A program made the translations under genes and the position numbers. This document shows positions 8,152-17,543 of a stretch of 22,600 nucleotides of DNA, one piece after another. Origin of the DNA: Neelides folsomi. Taxonomy: Eukaryota > Arthropoda > Collembola > Neelipleona > Neelidae. A model generated the notes under the pieces. It did not search any database, was not told the DNA's origin, and worked only from the letters and a program-made list of their open reading frames with translations. Every line of letters starts with the position of its first letter. Position 1 is the stretch's first letter. The DNA is taken from assembly GCA_034687125.1 (NCBI GenBank), contig JAQGBZ010000656.1, positions 1 to 22,600 on the forward strand, in the 5' to 3' direction.

Positions 8152-9060
8152 ATTGTAATAAAATCAAAATATAGCTGCAAATTTAAAAAAAAACGTTTTT
8201 TAATGTTTTAGAAAGAATTTAATCTAATATGATACAATAAATACTGTTGACAGAAAATTATTTGTTAAGGATTTTAAGTCTTTTTAACTGATTTGCGAAG
8301 ACTTGCAAACTGAAAGATAGGAGATTGATCTTTGATCTTTTTGCACTTTCAACACACGCGTCTTAGTGGCATTAAATTGCTTATATCTGCACATTACGCA
8401 TACATAATATATAATAAATAACAATATAATGTTATAATATAATGTATATTGTAATATATACTAGTTAGATACATATACGTTTATATAATATCAGAGTGAA
8501 GATCAAGCCGATTTGTTTCATGAATATATAAAGGAGATAAGTATAAGACATATGCACGATATGCATATCAAATATTCACGAAATTCAATAAAAATATACA
8601 CCAATAGATGAAAATAAATATTGTTTTACACAAATAATTAAAAATTAAAGTTGGTACATTAATATTTAAACACAATTACTTTTTTGAATTCAAAATATAC
8701 AAAATTCTCTCTGACTGTTAGGAGTTGGAACCCTGAATTTTTCTCCACTAAATAAAAAACATCATATATGTATTTGGAAATCACTGAACCTTTCACTTTT
8801 AGTAATTTATCCAAGTTTCTGTTGCAATTTTAATTGATTCATTGGATGAAATATCTACTTTTTCCAATTTCTCAATCTGCACATGGAGGAAATATTAATT
8901 TCTATATGAAATTTCTAAATATTACTTAAAAATATGCAACATATGCAAAATAACCTAAATATGCAAGCAATATACAAAAACCTAGAAATCCGGACTATAA
9001 TTATGGTGCCATTTATTAAAAAAGATATTTTTATGTTATTGGATAAATGAATATTAATTA
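8152..9060. other. AT-rich intergenic region
   Basis: No supported gene. 8390-8475 is nearly pure AT with overlapping TATAATAT-type hairpins. A 26-codon minus-strand frame at 8799-8876, preceded by an acceptor-like TGTGCAG, is too short to call. Confidence 0.5.
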
Positions 9061-9206
9061 CTTTCAAGTTTAAAAAAAGATTTGACTTTTTGCCCAAAGG
9101 CGTAGGATATAGTAAGTTGGTAATTGTGATGCTGTACGTGTGTATTTAACTTAAACTAAATCTTGGGGGTTTTGGCAAAAAGTTAAACCTTTTTCTAAAC
9201 TTGAGA
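9061..9206. mobile_element. MITE abutting the dead receptor exon
   Basis: Inverted arms 9061-9098 and 9168-9206 share TCAAGTTTAAAAAAAG-type ends and a TTTGACTTTTTGCC core. The right end lies just before GTACCTTATAAACGC, which corresponds to the exon-2 donor of the intact receptor. The insertion therefore sits at the old splice junction. A half copy lies at 4327-4375. Confidence 0.6.
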
Positions 9207-9640
9207 GTACCTTATAAACGCTTCGCAGAAATTCATAAAAGTCAAGTCAAATGTAAAAAATTTCATCATCAAATAATTGTAAACAACTGTATAGCCATCA
9301 ATTAGAAAAAACATAAGATAAATGAAATAATTTATTTTGTAAGCAAATTGAAATAAACTTGATTGTTTTATAAATGAGGAAAAGAAAAGCATTAAAGAAG
9401 TAGGAATGCATAATTTCGAACAGTTAATTATGAATTATGATGAATTTCTAAACAATATGTCAAAGTTTGGTAAGGGGTAATTCCGCCAAACTCAATTAAA
9501 CTTTAAAAAATCATGTAATGTATTGCTTGCCGCCATTTTAAAAAGGATTTTAAAGTTTAATTGAGTTTGGTGGAATTGCCCCTCACCAAACTTTGACATA
9601 TTGTTTAGAAAGGTCTTTTCAATATGTCTGCCAAGTTCCA
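9207..9640 (-). pseudogene. Dead paralogue of receptor exon 2
   Basis: The minus-strand translation from 9392 to 9207 (FFSSFIKQSSLFQFAYKINY, FLIDGYTVVYNYLMMKFF, FMNFCEAFIR) closely matches residues 148-215 of the intact receptor. Deletions of one and several residues shorten it, and the upstream part (IPTSLM equivalent) is out of frame. A MITE at 9445-9611 interrupts it where the intact copy reads continuously (about 3548-3556). Exon 1 (352 bases in the intact gene) is missing, while the 5' flank is preserved at 9815-9970. A second MITE abuts its 3' side. This is a non-functional duplicate. Confidence 0.75.
9445..9611. mobile_element. Palindromic MITE inside the dead receptor exon
   Basis: The arms from TTTCTAAACAATATGTCAAA to about 9515, and from about 9545 to 9611, are reverse complements with few differences over about 65 bases. 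A 30-base centre separates them, and the total is about 167 bases. The intact receptor copy, AAATTCTTTCAATTCG, shows the uninterrupted sequence. The exact target duplication is obscured by T-rich flanks. Confidence 0.75.
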
Positions 9641-9704
9641 AGTTCTAAAGCCGTGGGGAACACTGTAAAATCGTGAATTCCAAATCTAGTGTATTAATAT
9701 AGGC

Positions 9705-9740
9705 AAAATTGTGTGGTGGGTGGTAACTTTATATACATAT
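9705..9740 (+). repeat. Dispersed GGTGGGTGGTAACTT-type repeat, copy 2
   Basis: AAAATTGTGTGGTGGGTGGT followed by AACTTTATATACATAT. It is the best-preserved copy of the family also seen at 4594-4630 (minus) and 22353-22388. It lies in the stretch that replaces exon 1 of the dead receptor. Confidence 0.55.
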
Positions 9741-9814
9741 TTCCAAATAGTAGTAATATGGTAAGAAACGAACAATGTTGGAGTCTTTTCAGTACCAAAT
9801 ATAAATTATATAAT

Positions 9815-9970
9815 AAATAAAGATAAGTGTAATTAGGTATTACTTATTAATTTATTAATCATTGATTGTCAATTTGGAAAGCAATCTAAATTATTTCCCA
9901 ACTTAATATATATTTGATTAACCTTCAATAGCGGATTTGAACATTTAAAATTCAATTTAAAATTATATTG
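9815..9970. repeat. Duplicated receptor 5' flank, copy B
   Basis: Counterpart of 4165-4320, in the same orientation. Its presence beyond the missing exon shows the original duplication spanned at least exon 2, exon 1 and upstream DNA. Confidence 0.65.
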
Positions 9971-10443
9971 GTTTTTTAGCTCTCGTGTTTTTATTTCCAT
10001 TAAAGTTAGTATATTATATAAGGGATTATGAATATTATGCAAATTACATTACATGCGACATAGAAGGTTAATTGAGGTTTTTATTAAATCATAAATTGTT
10101 AATGGACCGATAGAATTATTTGTATTCGTCAATTGATAAATTAAATTTTAATTAATTGATTGCAAATATTTCTGATTTATTATTTAAATTAAAATTTTAT
10201 CGTTAATAACAATATTTTCTTAGAATTACATTTTATTGAATGATTGAATCTAACGTGGACTAATATTTGAAATATTAACTACAGAAAACGAATTAAACTA
10301 ATTGACCTCCAATAAGTAAAATTCCCAATTGAATTTTTAAGCATTTATGTATACTACTTTTATGAAGTCGTACTCTCCATGTATTAATGATTATTTGATG
10401 ATTAAATTTAATTATTGTTACACAAACAATGTAAATTTTAGGT
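9971..10443. other. AT-rich intergenic, no gene seen
   Basis: This is the 3' side of the GH17 gene. No coding frame is supported. The plus-strand frame at 10347-10652 is the complement of GH17 exon 4 and its downstream sequence. Confidence 0.5.
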
Positions 10444-11738
10444 TCATTGGGCAGCTTTTTCCACTAAATTTGGTGGTGATTGATTTCCATTTCTGTACCA
10501 CCATCCAAAATGCTTTTCTCCTTCTTCTGGTCCTTTCCACGGTTCGTCAATTCCCTCAAAGAAGTGAATCTTCACATTGTTCTGCCGTCCCCACTCTGAC
10601 ATCCCCCACCAGAAATTCTTCATGTTGTCAACATTGTTTGGGCATTTATTGAATGTCGGCCCATATGAAGCCCATCCAGTTTCACCAATCATAACTTCCA
10701 ATCCGGAATTGTAGCTTTGGAACTTATTTTTAAATCTTAAAAATGCATTTCCTATACCAGAAATTGATCTTCTTACACCTTCAAGCCGGGGGCCCTAATT
10801 ATTATTTTTTAATTAGTTAACTAATTTTTAATGTGGATTTCTTATTAATTTACTTGAGCTTGGCAATCATCCTTTGCTGGATACATGTTACACATGATGA
10901 AATGAGATTCCCGGGCGATTTGAGCCAAAATAGGCTGAATTTTATTATTTTCGTCCATGATAATCCCACAGACATGAATTCGTGTGCCGACTCTCAATCC
11001 TCGGTTTTTATTTTGTCTAATCATTTGCAAAACTCTATTTGCTGTGTCGGTAGTGGTAATGTATTCATTTGTAAAAACTATTCCCCATACTGTTCCTCGG
11101 GATCTTTGATTTGCATCTTCTGCGGCTTTAAACGCATTTTCAATTTCTTTGTTTTCGATCGATCGATCGTCTCCGTTTTGGTAAATTCCGATAGACACTT
11201 TCAGTTGGGCATTGTTCCTTTGGTTTAAATCTGACGCTGCTTTTGCAATTAAACAATTTCCATCAGCTTGGTCCCAATTATTGTTTTTATTCCATTCTAG
11301 ATTTAAAATATTAAAACAATAAAATTCCGTATAAAATGATATAAAAAATTTATATCATTTTATACGGAAAATACCTTTGAAATTATAGTTTATAAAATCT
11401 TTTGCTGGTTTATTGTTTCAGTTTAATTTTTTTATACTTAGGTACTAAATTATGTTAAATTACGATTGACTCCCATGCTGTAAGTGGAAATCCATTTGAA
11501 TTTAGATCCCACCGTGTTCAATTGAGCTTTGATATCATCATAGCTATAATCGTTCCAATTAACTCCTTTCTTGGTATAAGGAGAAAATCCAACTCCTGTG
11601 ACTGAATTAAAACCGTGACATTCGATCTAATTAATAAATAAAAATCCATTGTTAACTTTTGAATTAATTTATTATTTGTTGATATTAAATCATTACAATA
11701 ATGACGAGGAAGATAGCAGATATTATAATGATGTTCAT
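10444..11738 (-). CDS. Secreted glycoside hydrolase family 17 beta-1,3-glucanase-like (4 exons)
   Basis: Exons are 11738-11697, 11626-11464, 11296-10854 and 10794-10444. All junctions are GT-AG with matching phases, giving 332 residues, close to the size of single-domain GH17 enzymes. Exon 1 is a 14-codon signal peptide (MNIIIISAIFLVII). The mature protein has the GH17 plan: GVGFSPYT near residue 25; ADGNCLIAKAASDLN; KVSIGIYQ; TNEYITT with E146 as likely acid/base; GETGWASYG with E254 as likely nucleophile; FEGIDEPWKG near 295. GH17 enzymes cut beta-1,3-glucan by a retaining mechanism. Secretion suggests digestion of fungal or plant wall glucan. GH17 is unusual in animals, so acquisition from a fungus or bacterium is likely, but four spliced exons and local base composition argue for long residence here. 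Exact substrate (endo-glucanase or transferase) is not resolved. Confidence 0.85.
11325..11369. repeat. Perfect 19-bp hairpin in GH17 intron 2
   Basis: TTCCGTATAAAATGATATA at 11325-11343 is the exact complement of 11351-11369 across a 7-base loop. It lies inside the intron between 11297 and 11463, about 30 bases from the acceptor. It may be a tiny foldback repeat or a structured intron element. Confidence 0.6.
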
Positions 11739-12377
11739 TTTATTAAATAGATATTATCAAAATGGTTTACAAATGAATGCGAATATATCGATAAATTGGT
11801 TCTTGCTTTTTGCTTAAATACTCATAGGATTTGCCATTAATGTTAAATGACATCATTGATATAAATTATTCTTGAATTTTTGTGAATAAGAGAAATTTAA
11901 ATACAAAGCCACAAACCGCATTTGATTTTGCTTGTTCCTAATTCCAATGTTTGAGCAATTTACATGTGTATTATCCTTCATGAACTTTTCACCTAAAATA
12001 CCGTTTAAGTAGCATTTAATAGGATAATATATTATCATTTAATTTTATATTGTTTGAATTTCTTATGAAATCTATAAAGCTTTCCTAGAATAAAAATTGC
12101 AAATAATTGTATATTGATAAAAAACGAAAAATATTTTTATTTACATTCAACTTTAATTATAATTTATTACATTGCGGTTTTCATTGAAATGCAATTGATT
12201 GGTTATTTTATTATTATCAATAATTGATATTAATATGAATAATGTTTTTAATTTTTAAAGATAAACCAAACTAAGCATTAAAATGAAAATGAGTAAACGT
12301 AAAAATATACTTTTAATTAGATAATTAAGTGTTTAATTGTTAATTATATAAAACTTTTTCTAAAACTTTTTAATTTT
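11739..12377. other. Upstream of GH17, no gene seen
   Basis: AT-rich. A minus-strand frame at 11853-12038 has no recognisable motif, and its base use matches the surrounding non-coding DNA. No clear promoter element is called. Confidence 0.45.
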
Positions 12378-12649
12378 TTAATTAAAATATTTATATTTAA
12401 TTTCGTCGTTCCAATGAACTTTTTTAATTTTATGTTCAATTTTTATTTGGTTCACTTCACTTGTAGAATTAACAGTCGAAGAATTGGCGTTTAATTCCTT
12501 TAAATGGCTTTGTTTTAATCTACTAAAAGCATTTGTCTTTAAAAATAAGGGAAATTTGTCAATTGGGATGATATTCGAAGAAACGTTGATGGTTGCCATT
12601 TTTATTGATATTTTATGTTGCATTTTTATTAGGAAACACGAAATCGAAA
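12378..12649 (-). CDS. Possible terminal exon with a PP1-docking-like motif
   Basis: I do not recognise this protein. The frame is open from an acceptor-like TTTACAG (ending 12650) to a stop at 12378, and its first ATG is at 12623. It is Ser/Asn/Lys-rich and low in hydrophobics, so probably disordered. Near the C-terminus it reads KIKKVHWNDEIKYKYF. KKVHW fits the RVxF consensus for docking to protein phosphatase 1, and V-x-W-N-D-E is a form seen in several PP1 regulators. That is inference from a short motif which can arise by chance. No earlier exon was identified upstream. Confidence 0.28.
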
Positions 12650-13653
12650 CTGTAAATATTTTTTGGGATAATTAAATAAATTACCAATAAATAAATTATT
12701 TAATAGACTTTAATTTATTTATTAAATGAGACTATTAAAAGGAATATTTTTATTCATTTAATACTTTGTTAGAATCATGAACTTAAATTCTTTGTCCGAC
12801 TTGTCGGGAATTTTAAAAACAAAGTTTAACGATAAAGTTAGATTTTTAAGATATTTTTATGCCTGGAGGTTCTTTTGAAATGATTGTAAGGAGATTTAAT
12901 AGAAAGTATTTTATTGAGCTTGTCGGATTGCAAATAACGCGAAACTTCATAATAAATAATAAACGCGTGAATCAGAAGTGAAGAATGACAAAGAAAGGAT
13001 TTCTTTCTCATATCTTTAAATAATGTTTTATTGTCGTTCCAAATTACAAATCAATAAGTCCGAAATGGAAAATGAGAATCTCATTATTTCATTAGATCAT
13101 TATTTTCCTCTCTGACACCTTTTCTTATTATATACAAAAATAGATTTTAGCTTGACGAAATAGGAAAATTGAATGCAATACACAAATGTTCAGTTATATC
13201 ATTTATATCCTTATATCTTTATAGAATTATTTTGGGTGAAGGTGTTATAAAGAAGAGCTGTACATTTTCCATATCTATCTGTTATGCTCTTTTCACCTCT
13301 ACAAAATCAAATTAATGATTGTAATTTCCTTTACATTCAAGTTTGCCTAGCGGAAGTCGTTTATTTCTCAAAGACGAATATCAAATTTTATGATAATGGG
13401 ATAAAATGATGGCGTGCAAATGAGAAAATCTTCATTCTTAGAATTGAGGACAAAAGAGTCATCTTTTATATTTACTTTTATTATTTTTATACATTAAGTC
13501 AATATTTTCTAACTAACATTAAGTATTATGCGATATATAATTTCATATTTTTAAATTTTAATTCTCATATTGATTTAATCCAATTAGTTTAAAACAGACA
13601 TTTTTAAAGTAATTGAATGATATTTATAATAAAATTGATACTTTTCAATGTTT
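12650..13653. other. Long intergenic stretch, no gene seen
   Basis: AT-rich, with no frame or exon pair I can support. 12960-13100 and 13240-13440 are slightly less AT-rich but contain stops in all frames. It forms the 3' flank of the 13654-14520 gene. Confidence 0.5.
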
Positions 13654-14520
13654 TCAATCATCATCAGGAATCTGGCCCCAGTTAAAAACAGTTTTAAAAT
13701 TTTTGAAAGTTGAGCAGATGAATTCATTACAATTCGTTTCAGGTATTTTGGCCAGCACAATCCTCTTCTGTAGTTTTCTTTTATGTGGATAATCTTTTAA
13801 AGTTCTGAAAAATTCAGATTTTACTTTATTATTTTATCTAATGCATAATGGAGCATTTAAGAACATTTACTAACGACCTAATAAATTAAGTTAAAATTTT
13901 AATTTTTAAATATTTAAAAATTAATACAAACGTTACTTTTGGACCCATCTGATCACCCGTGCAGTGTTCTTGTCATATTGTTCGCTTTTCTCCAAATCGC
14001 AAATAATCTTTTCTAAACACTGTTCACTGTAAAATGCAATTCTTCCAATTCTATATTCCAATTGGTTAAATTCTTTCTCAGTCTCAATCTCTTCAGTCGA
14101 GTCTAAAGAATTTATCGTGGTGGTTGGATTTCGTTGATTTGACTTGTCAATGGACAACTCCGTTGGTATTTCTGAATTTGCTCTAAATGTTGTGGTTTCT
14201 TCTTTAAAGTAAACTGGAGCTGTTGGAGTCGTTGTTGTAATCGTCGTAGCATTTGTATACGAGCTATACAACATCATAGCAATTGTGAACACGTTTGAAA
14301 TTAAAATTGCAGGGAGGATAAACATGAGCGGAGCGTATAACATTTCACTTGTTCTGATCTCATTCTTCACTTTACCAACATTGAGCAGTTTTACTAAATT
14401 AGTTTTAAGATTGGAATTGGCAATATTTTTATCTCTTTTATCAAATTTTTCTAAATTCACTTTAACAAATAATAATTGGCAAATAAAACACAAAATTACT
14501 AAACGCTCTGATAAATACAT
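13654..14520 (-). CDS. Novel two-exon membrane protein with paired cysteines
   Basis: Family not recognised. Exon 1 is 14520-13937 (donor AA/GTAACG) and exon 2 is 13804-13654 (acceptor TTTCAG). Phase 2 joins cleanly, giving 244 residues. In order: a signal peptide or anchor at residues 5-20 (LVILCFICQLLFV); a basic region; a transmembrane helix at about 62-85 (YAPLMFILPAILISNVFTIA); a Thr/Ser-rich linker at about 90-150, likely O-glycosylated; and a C-terminal domain with C168, C174, C220 and C225 (EQCLEKIIC, then TNCNEFIC), suited to two disulfides. The C-terminal domain runs straight through the splice join (RWVQK then TLKDYPHKRK), which supports the model. The spacing loosely recalls short cysteine-paired arthropod domains such as DM4/12, but the match is too weak to name. 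Confidence 0.7.
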
Positions 14521-15286
14521 TTTGATTAAAATTAACCTTTGAAAATAACTTTTTTATTTACTAATTTTTTATTATTTATTTATCTACAAATCTATATAAA
14601 TTTAAAAGACCGACAAAATGACTTATCTAATTGTTATTAAATTGTTAATGATATTAAGTCAAAAAAATATACTTGTTTTATTCGGCGTGTTTTTACAAAT
14701 AGTAAAATTTTCCGAACAGAGTTTGTGAACTGGTTGAAGCTGAATGCTCATTGAAAAGTAATGAAAATAAATGGAAGTTGCGGACAAAGTCAAGGCGAGT
14801 TCCCAATTTCTGGGGATTGTTGGCGTAAATAGAATAATAATTTCAATTCCTAAATGTCATTTGATTAAAGAGCGTAACGGGAGAGCTGCTGGCTTTCTTT
14901 TGATCTCCTTCACTTCTTAAGTTCCGGATGACTCGCATCTTTTCCGTGTGAAAAATGAGAGAAAAGTGAGAAATAACTCCCCATGAAATCCCATCGAGTG
15001 GAACTGAAATCATTCCATTTTATTATTCTTCTCCACTTTATTATGCGAAATCAGAACCACAATTTGAATCTTTTAAACCCAAATGTGACAGATGTCTTTG
15101 ATGGATTTTTTTACATTTATAGTCTTAATTTAAGTAAATAAAAACAACAAAATTCCACACATCTTTACAATAAACAAAATAGTCAAATTTTTACAATCGT
15201 TAAAATTGCTTAATTTTCCATTACATTTAATCACACAATAAACCCACAACAAACATTTTAAACACATAATAAAATTTCTAAACATA
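14521..15286. other. Upstream of the two-exon membrane gene, no gene seen
   Basis: A patch at about 14720-15010 is less AT-rich than its neighbours and may include 5' untranslated or regulatory DNA, but it has no long frame. The frame at 15130-15324 (-) is downstream of the Gly/His protein and is not believed. Confidence 0.45.
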
Positions 15287-15790
15287 TTATTGACGTTTTT
15301 CGTAATGTTTAACTCCAATGTCATATTTAGGGTAATTTTCTGTAAAACTCACATAATGATTTTCATTTCCAAATCCGTGCCCTGAATATCCATTGAATTT
15401 TCCGTGATAACCTGAATTATATTTCCCACCGTAATGATGGCGATTTGAATTCAATCCCCATCCGAAATGTCTTCCTTGCTGACGACCGTAATGCTTCCCA
15501 TGGTGGCCATAAACATCTCCATGATGACCATACACTTTTACATGTCGGCCATGACCGCGATTCCCATAGCCGTAACCTTGACCTTGACCATGCCCATGAC
15601 CGTGTCCATGTCCAAATAATCCGCCAAAAGTCTGGTGAATGTGATTTTTAAAATAGGGAGAAAAAATTAAACCTTTTCCCAATCCAACGCCAAGTCCCAA
15701 GGTAAAAGTTTCCAAAATGAATCCATCAGTAACGTTATGTTGGCTGTCGAGTCCCCAGAGGAAAATAATCAATGCTAATAAAATGTGATT
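15287..15790 (-). CDS. Gly/His-rich secreted protein, main exon
   Basis: The exon opens at an acceptor (TATTTTCAG before 15790) and runs 167 codons to TAA. It starts with a hydrophobic signal-peptide-like stretch (ILLALIIFLWGL). Next is a Leu/Gly segment (TLGLGVGLGKGLIF), then a His-Gly alternation (GHGHGHGHGQGQGYGYG), two copies of a VYGHHG unit and a Gly/Tyr/His-rich tail ending KHYEKRQ. No ATG exists in frame within the exon, so a short first exon must lie upstream; ATGCAA at 15968-15963 directly before GTCTGA is a phase-compatible but weak candidate. Such low-complexity Gly/His/Tyr proteins are common in arthropod cuticle, silk or secreted matrix, and His-Gly runs may bind metal. Function is otherwise unknown. 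Confidence 0.65.
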   Translation of the reverse strand, partial: NHILLALIIFLWGLDSQHNVTDGFILETFTLGLGVGLGKGLIFSPYFKNHIHQTFGGLFGHGHGHGHGQGQGYGYGNRGHGRHVKVYGHHGDVYGHHGKHYGRQQGRHFGWGLNSNRHHYGGKYNSGYHGKFNGYSGHGFGNENHYVSFTENYPKYDIGVKHYEKRQ

Positions 15791-16434
15791 CTGAAAATAA
15801 TAAATTAAATTCACGATTAAATAAATCCACAATTATATTTTTAACGTTTTTATCTAAAAAGTTAAATTATATTTTTGTCAAAATACTATATAGTTTAGTT
15901 AGTATTGGATGGGTATTTATATTTTTATAATATTAAAAAATAAAAATAAAAAAATTTCAGACTTGCATTTTTCTTTGTTATAAGATCCATTGTTGGCTTT
16001 GTTGGAGTGTTGGAATGAAATTGAAAGCAAAGAAGACGTCGAGTTTAAATAAACTCGTTTAATATGGTTCGGAAGAGACGAAAGTGAATATTTAAGTTGA
16101 TTTAATTTTTACTCTACTTCTGTTCTTCACACTTAATTCTTAACTTAATATCGTATAATGAGAGTTAAATAAATGTATGGTGGTGTGAAATCATTTATCT
16201 GGGAATCCGAAATAAGAGAATCTTTAAATGTCAACTTTCATAAAATCTGACAACAATAATTGCCTTTACATATTACATACAGAACGTCCCAAGATCTAGA
16301 GAAATACCTGTAAATATGAACCTTACTAATGGTTATATATACCATAATACAATATATAGTACCTATACATAAGCGAGAATCTTTATAAGACAGGAATTTA
16401 TTTTATTTGCTTTAATATTATATTTTCCCTAATC
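15791..16434. other. Between Gly/His gene and small membrane gene
   Basis: It should contain the missing short first exon of the Gly/His-rich gene. Apart from the weak ATGCAA candidate at 15963-15968, nothing can be called. Confidence 0.4.
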
Positions 16435-16734
16435 CTAAGATTGTCTTTTTTTCTTTTCCATTGCAATACTTACATTAAATGCAATGATAAATGTGAAAAA
16501 AGCAAGACTGAATAAGACGATCACAGCAATAATGCCATATAGGATAAGTTTTCGGGCCCCTGTAGCATACTTCATTCCTTTCATGTTTTCCATTCTTTGT
16601 TCTCGGGCTTGTTGAGTTTCCACTAACGGAGGCATTGGTTAACCGGGTTGACCCACACCATTCCAAGTCCCTCCCATTTCATGTCCAGGTCCATGTTGAA
16701 GACCATATCCTGGTCCATATCCTGGTTGAGACAT
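16435..16734 (-). pseudogene. Small Gly/Pro-rich single-pass membrane protein with an in-frame stop
   Basis: From ATG at 16734, just after an acceptor-like CTGTAG, the frame reads MSQPGYGPGYGLQHGPGHEM and on to VGQPG. One TAA interrupts (16639-16641), and coding resumes in the same frame: PMPPLVETQQAREQRMENMK, then a helix LILYGIIAVIVLFSLAFFTF and a basic tail MEKKKRQS. The single stop lies in GGTTAACC and needs one base change. A functional ORF could instead begin at ATG 16635 after the stop, giving 66 residues. A canonical donor GTAAGT sits right after the helix (AFN), so the listed tail may not be the true end. Possible upstream exon 17060-16963 (MSEIDLKDSMTSSEAEGKME) has a donor, but its phase does not fit. 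The family is unknown. Confidence 0.45.
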
Positions 16735-16962
16735 AGCCTACAGACCAAATTATTTGTTTTATTGTGTTTTAAGTATTATCGTTAGTTATATCAGTATATT
16801 TAGTAGTTCTTATGTTCAATACTGTTTTAGGTGGGGTCTCATTGTTCCATTTTTTATGGTTTTTACTTTTTATAAATAATTTAATATTAAAATGTTTTTT
16901 ACATGTGCGTGTGAATCATCGGAATTCAAACTTCCCCGTCGCGTCGCAGTCGCTGTTTTTAC

Positions 16963-17060
16963 ATCTCATTTAAAACCGTTTTATCCCTTAAATGTTCATT
17001 CTCCATCTTCCCTTCTGCTTCTGATGAAGTCATTGAATCTTTAAGATCAATTTCTGACAT
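16963..17060 (-). CDS. Possible upstream exon encoding an acidic N-terminus
   Basis: ATG at 17060 opens an acidic, coding-looking peptide (MSEIDLKDSMTSSEAEGKME and on to VLNE), ending at GAT/GTAAAA. It could be exon 1 of the 16435-16734 gene, but the join is out of phase by one base, so either an intermediate exon is missing or the locus is decaying. Confidence 0.25.
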
Positions 17061-17543
17061 GCTTTTGGTGAAAGAAGAGTTAATTCTAGTTATTAATGTT
17101 ATATTAATGTTTCTAATTTTTTGTCCATTGTTCATTCATACCTTTCGAGATATTTGATCTTTGATTATTGTTAAAGATAACAATCCAAAATAATTAAAAT
17201 ACGTTATAATAAAAATTAAACCTATTATACTTTAAGTAATAACCGAAATAAGCTACAATATTTCTCTCATTGACTCATTGCATTTTAATGAAATATTAAT
17301 TAAAAGTTATTGTTGATAATGAAAGTTGACATGACAATTGAACCAAATATATGATCAATTTAAAAAACATGAATTATAAAAAACATGTGCTGAATCGTGT
17401 GTTTATGAATCGTTTTTGAAATGAAGTATGATAAAAATATCAAAAATTGACATTGAGAAAATTGAAACAATGAAATAAATGATTAGAGGCAAATGTATGC
17501 AAATGCAGGTTTGAGAAGCGTGCCACCATTATGTGCTTCCTGC
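17061..17543. other. Intergenic, no gene seen
   Basis: AT-rich flank of the foldback element. No frame or structure is supported. Confidence 0.5.
17536..17543. repeat. Target duplication, left copy
   Basis: CTTCCTGC is repeated at 18606-18613, exactly bracketing the foldback element. Confidence 0.65.

Noticed and set aside
8799..8876. 26-codon minus-strand exon-like frame after TGTGCAG
   Set aside because: The peptide (IEKLEKVDISSNESIKIATE) looks coding, but no partner exon was found and it is too short to stand alone.
10833..11228. 131-codon plus-strand frame
   Set aside because: Antisense to GH17 exon 3, which has catalytic motifs and matching splice sites.
11853..12038. 61-codon minus-strand frame
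   Set aside because: No motif, AT-driven composition, no splice context.
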